Shown in pieces: positions 61,062-64,000 of a stretch of 64,000 nucleotides of DNA. The notes under the pieces are model-generated. The model was not told the origin of the DNA and made no database searches. It worked only from the letters and a program-made list of their open reading frames with translations. Location: the NCBI RefSeq assembly GCF_002242805.1, contig NZ_MCGQ01000007.1, positions 682,001 to 746,000 on the forward strand, read 5' to 3'. The translations under genes were made by a program, and so were the position numbers. The stretch's first letter is position 1. Each line of letters begins with the position of its first letter. The DNA comes from Streptomyces diastatochromogenes. Its GTDB lineage: Bacteria > Actinomycetota > Actinomycetes > Streptomycetales > Streptomycetaceae.

Positions 61062-61901
61062 TCAGCCGCCGGTGGCGAAGCCGGGGAACAGGGTCATCCC
61101 GCCGTCCACGTAGAGAGTGGCGCCCACGACGTAGTCCATGAGGTCGGAGGCGAGGCCGACGGCCGCGTAGCCGATGTCCTCGGGGTCGCCGATGCGGTCG
61201 TAGGGGATCAGCCGCAGAAGATCCTCCTGGGCCTGCGGTGTCTCCCAGGCGCTGCGGTTGATGGGGGTCTTGATGGCCCCGGGGGCGATCGCGTTCACCC
61301 GGATCTTCTTCGGGGCGAGTTCCTGGGCCAGCGTCTCCATCATCATCTGCACCCCGCCCTTGGAGGAGGCGTAGTTGACGTGCCCGGCCCACGGGATGAT
61401 CTGGTGCACGGAACTCATGCAGATGATCTTCCCGGCCGCGCGCGAGACCTCGGGGACGACACCGCGCCGCAGGAACTCCTTGGTCGCCTCGCGGGCGCAG
61501 AGGAACTGCCCGGTGAGGTTGACGTCCAGGACCTTCTGCCACTGGGCGAGCGTCATGTCGGTGAACGCGGCGTCGCGCTGCAGTCCGGCGTTGGCGACCA
61601 GGATGTCGATCGTGCCGAACTCCTCGACCATCCGGTTCGTCATGGCGACGACCTGGTCCTCGTCGGACACGTCCGCCTCGTAGGCCGCCGCCCGCACACC
61701 GAAGGACGTGATCTCCTCGACCACCTTGTCGGCTTCCTCGCGGCCGGCGACGTAGTTCACGACCACGTCGGCCCCGGCCCGGCCCAGGGCGACGGCCGTC
61801 GCCTTGCCGATCCCGGAGTTCGCGCCGGTGACCAGCGCCTTCTGGCCCTTGAGCAGGTGTGCGGGGATCACGCCCTGAGGTGCGCCCTCGGTGGAACTCA
61901 C
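61062..61901 (-). CDS. Short-chain dehydrogenase/reductase (glucose 1-dehydrogenase-like)
   Basis: 279 residues from GTG 61901. Rossmann motif TGANSGIG (about 31-38), NAG in LVANAGLQ, and catalytic Ser in CMSSVHQ with YxxxK in NYASSKGG. NAD(P)-dependent oxidoreductase similar to the glucose 1-dehydrogenase/general-stress SDRs. The frame is open 54 codons upstream without family match. Followed by cydA 34 bp on; the GMC oxidoreductase lies upstream. Confidence 0.92.
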   Translation of the reverse strand: MSSTEGAPQGVIPAHLLKGQKALVTGANSGIGKATAVALGRAGADVVVNYVAGREEADKVVEEITSFGVRAAAYEADVSDEDQVVAMTNRMVEEFGTIDILVANAGLQRDAAFTDMTLAQWQKVLDVNLTGQFLCAREATKEFLRRGVVPEVSRAAGKIICMSSVHQIIPWAGHVNYASSKGGVQMMMETLAQELAPKKIRVNAIAPGAIKTPINRSAWETPQAQEDLLRLIPYDRIGDPEDIGYAAVGLASDLMDYVVGATLYVDGGMTLFPGFATGG

Positions 61902-62066
61902 GATGCCTCTCTTCTCCACTGCGTGGCCCGGGTCGGCCGGGCCGCGGCCCGGAGGTACAGGCGCAACACAAGCACCGCGGCAGAACACCGGCACCCCGGG
62001 CGGGCCCGCCTTCCGCTGACCGACTGAGGATCTTCGCCCGGTCGGCGGCGGGCCGGCGGCCACCGG

Positions 62067-63647
62067 TCAGCTCAGCCGCTCCACGAGGTGATCACCCACG
62101 CGCAGGGCGTTCGCGATGGCCGTCAGGGACGGATTGACCGCACCGATGCTCGGGAAGAAGCTCGTGTCCACGACGTACAGGTTGTCCAGGTCGTGGGCCT
62201 TGCAGTTGACGTCCAGGGCCGAGGACGCCGGGTCGGTGCCGAAGCGCACCGTGCCGGCCTGGTGCGCGGTGGCGCCGATGGGCATGCCCTTGTGCAGGTA
62301 GAGGCTGCGGGACAGCAGATGGTGCTCGTGCATGCCCAGGTGGCCGAGCATGTGCTGGAGCTTCTGCCTGAGGCGCGTGAGGCCCTCGATGTTGTTGCTC
62401 TCGTCGAGCGCCAGATGGATCCGGCCCTCTCCGTCCAGGGTGACCCGGTTGTCGGGCTGCGGCAGGTCCTCCCCGCACAGCCAGAAGTCGACGGCGTGAT
62501 GGGCCATGACCTCGAAGGGCATGTCCGGTGTCACCGCTCCGGCCCAGCGCGGGGCCTCGCCGTGGATCTGCTCGGCGTCCGACTTGCCGAGCATCTGGAT
62601 GCCGCCGAGGGGGTAGTCCCAGTCGTCCGCGCCCAGGTACCAGTCGTGCAGGGCGAGGGTCTTCTGGAACTGGGTGTCGTTGGGCTCCTTCGAAACGGCC
62701 ATCAGGGCAAGGTTGTTGTGCCGCATGTAGTTGCGGCCGACCACGTCCGAGCTGTTCGCGAGCCCGGCCGGGTGCCGGTCGTTCGCCGAAGCGAGCAGCA
62801 GCGCGGCGGAGTTGACGGCGCCGCAGGCCACGGCCACGACGTCCGCCGAGAAGCGGGCCTCCTCCTCGCCCGGCAGCTGGGCGACGACCGCTGTGACGCT
62901 GCGCCCGGTCGGATCGGTCTCGAGCCGTGTCACCCGGGCGTTGGTCACCATCTCGACGTTCGGGTGCTCCAGCGCCGGTTCCACGCAGATCACCTGGGCG
63001 TCGGACTTGGCCCGGACGAGACACGGGAAACCGTCGACCCGGTTGCAGCGGATGCAGGCGCTGGCGTGTGTCGCCCGCCCGTTGGCGTCCTGGGTGAGGT
63101 TGACCCCGATGGGCAGGTGGAAGGGGTGCAGTCCCCGCTTCTCCAGGTCGTCGCTCAACTGCTGGATGCGCGGCTCGTGTTCGACCGGCGGGAAGGCGTA
63201 CTGGCTGCTGCACGGGCCTTCCCACGGGTCCTCGCCGTGCCGGCCGTGCACCAGGTAGAGGTGCTCCGCCTGGGTGTAGTACGGCTCCAGGTCCTCGTAG
63301 CGGATCGGCCAGGCGGGAGAGACGCCGCCGTGGTGGCGCAGTTCTCCGAAGTCCTCGGGCCGCAGCCGGAACAGGGCCGCGCCGTAGAACTTGGTGTTGC
63401 CGCCGACGTAATAGTTGACCTCGGGCGGGAACTCGTTGCCGTGCTTGTCGAGCCAGAACTCCGGAGCCCGGTACTTGCCCTTGACGAACACGGCCGTCGA
63501 GTCCCAGTTGTCCCGTTCGCGCGGCAGGTAGTCACCGCGTTCGAGGATGAGCACCCGTTTCCCCGACGGAGCGAGCCGGTGGGCGAGCGTGCCCCCGCCG
63601 GCGCCGGAGCCGACGATGATGAGGTCGTAGTGGGGGAAGTCGCCCAT
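62067..63647 (-). CDS. GMC-family FAD-dependent oxidoreductase
   Basis: 526 residues from ATG 63647 (GTG 63656 also possible). The FAD-binding GxGxxG is at the N-terminus (IIVGSGAGGGTLAHRL), and the catalytic region has His in TAHQAGTVRFG and Asn in GAVNPSLTAIA. Members oxidise sugars, alcohols or sterols with release of hydrogen peroxide or electron transfer. A cysteine-containing segment (SACIRCNRVDGF) is present. Upstream of the SDR gene on the same strand with a 165-bp gap. Confidence 0.92.
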   Translation of the reverse strand: MGDFPHYDLIIVGSGAGGGTLAHRLAPSGKRVLILERGDYLPRERDNWDSTAVFVKGKYRAPEFWLDKHGNEFPPEVNYYVGGNTKFYGAALFRLRPEDFGELRHHGGVSPAWPIRYEDLEPYYTQAEHLYLVHGRHGEDPWEGPCSSQYAFPPVEHEPRIQQLSDDLEKRGLHPFHLPIGVNLTQDANGRATHASACIRCNRVDGFPCLVRAKSDAQVICVEPALEHPNVEMVTNARVTRLETDPTGRSVTAVVAQLPGEEEARFSADVVAVACGAVNSAALLLASANDRHPAGLANSSDVVGRNYMRHNNLALMAVSKEPNDTQFQKTLALHDWYLGADDWDYPLGGIQMLGKSDAEQIHGEAPRWAGAVTPDMPFEVMAHHAVDFWLCGEDLPQPDNRVTLDGEGRIHLALDESNNIEGLTRLRQKLQHMLGHLGMHEHHLLSRSLYLHKGMPIGATAHQAGTVRFGTDPASSALDVNCKAHDLDNLYVVDTSFFPSIGAVNPSLTAIANALRVGDHLVERLS

Positions 63648-63770
63648 GGCGACCACCGTCCTTGCTTCCGCGGTCCGGGCGTTGCCGGGACCTGCCTCGG
63701 CTCTTGCCCCTCTTCGAACGTATACGCCCCCCGGCGATGCGGCACCTGGAACTGCCGTGCCCCGGCACGG

Positions 63771-64000
63771 TCACAGGACGGCGATCGGGTTCACCGGAGA
63801 ACCGGTGGCCGCCGGCAGCCGGAGCGGGGCGATCACGCACAGGAAGTGCCAGCGGCCCAGCTGTTCGCACACGGGCACCAGTTCCTCGAAGTCCAGGTAG
63901 TCCATGAGGTGCAGCCCCATGGCGTGCACGGCCAGGACGTGGACGGGAAACGGGACCTCGGCCACCGGGCTGGGGGCCGTGTCGTTGTTGCCGTCCGACC
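63771..64000 (-). CDS. Cyclase/kynurenine formamidase-family protein, C-terminal part
   Basis: Coding sequence runs off the right edge; only the last 75 residues or so are present. The end (PVHVLAVHAMGLHLMDYLDF, then LRLPAATGSPVNPIAVL) matches cyclase-family proteins (PF04199), which include kynurenine formamidases. The visible start-like GTG 63965 is internal; the frame continues open to position 64000. Upstream of the GMC gene, so likely the same operon. Function beyond family is unknown. Confidence 0.75.
   Translation of the reverse strand, partial: SDGNNDTAPSPVAEVPFPVHVLAVHAMGLHLMDYLDFEELVPVCEQLGRWHFLCVIAPLRLPAATGSPVNPIAVL

Noticed and set aside
1..64000. tRNA, rRNA, CRISPR, insertion sequence or phage attachment site
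   Set aside because: No cloverleaf, repeat-spacer array, transposase, integrase or flanking direct repeats were recognised by eye; a covariance-model scan would be needed to exclude small RNAs.

Overview
The window is a high-GC actinomycete chromosome segment, almost certainly Streptomyces. Third codon positions are strongly G/C, GTG and TTG starts are common, TTA codons are very rare, and the gene families and their order are typical of the genus. The menaquinone block matches the S. coelicolor SCO4490-SCO4494 order as I remember it. I see no rRNA, tRNA, CRISPR array, transposase or integrase.

Layout. 0-2.8 kb: cold-shock protein, XRE-cupin regulator divergent from an AzlCD amino-acid exporter, and a methyltransferase. 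2.9-9.3 kb: a regulatory island with a large SARP-NB-ARC-TPR activator (one in-frame TTA codon), a small SARP, a truncated ATP-grasp-like protein lacking its metal ligands, and a LysR regulator. Heptamer repeats with an exact 11-bp period lie upstream of both the ATP-grasp-like gene and the small SARP. 9.4-13.4 kb: acyl-CoA ligase divergent from a MaoC-like protein, and a TetR regulator, with a long palindrome filling the gap between two convergent genes. 13.4-19.2 kb: menaquinone (futalosine route) genes mqnE, a UbiX-type gene, mqnP and a UbiD-type gene, with an AsnC/Lrp regulator and a GNAT among them. 19.2-26.5 kb: PLDc_N membrane protein and LysR, an EamA transporter whose 3' end overlaps the LysR gene, a three-gene overlapping operon (anchored binding protein, binding-protein/VWA lipoprotein, membrane protein), and an ArsR/quinone oxidoreductase pair with twin operators. 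26.5-37.2 kb: lectin-tailed Ser/Thr kinase (TTA), secreted lectin, CDP-alcohol transferase-like protein with an altered active site, a deaminase/dioxygenase/condensation-like set, and a P-loop NTPase (TTA) coupled to a membrane-anchored receptor-like protein.

37.2-45.1 kb: cytochrome c maturation genes (resA, ccdA, resB, ccsB), a deacetylase-like lipoprotein, a histidine phosphatase and hemL; all serve heme, cytochrome or envelope functions. 45.1-47.3 kb: small hypothetical genes. 47.4-51.6 kb: a single-polypeptide assimilatory nitrate reductase fused to its flavoprotein reductase, divergent from a cupredoxin lipoprotein. 52.2-54.4 kb: zinc alcohol dehydrogenase and tautomerase, divergent from a TetR gene with paired operators. 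54.6-64 kb: CorA-like transporter, DUF389 membrane protein, GH15 enzyme, cytochrome bd oxidase (cydAB), SDR, GMC oxidoreductase and a cyclase-family gene cut by the window edge; this looks like a stress/redox block.

Themes. Respiratory-chain biogenesis (menaquinone, cytochrome c, heme, bd oxidase) forms the conserved backbone. Between these genes sit lineage-type sensory modules, three of which carry a TTA codon and so may depend on the bldA tRNA. The best candidates for undescribed biology are the SARP/ATP-grasp pseudoenzyme module, the NTPase-receptor pair and the binding-protein/VWA operon.
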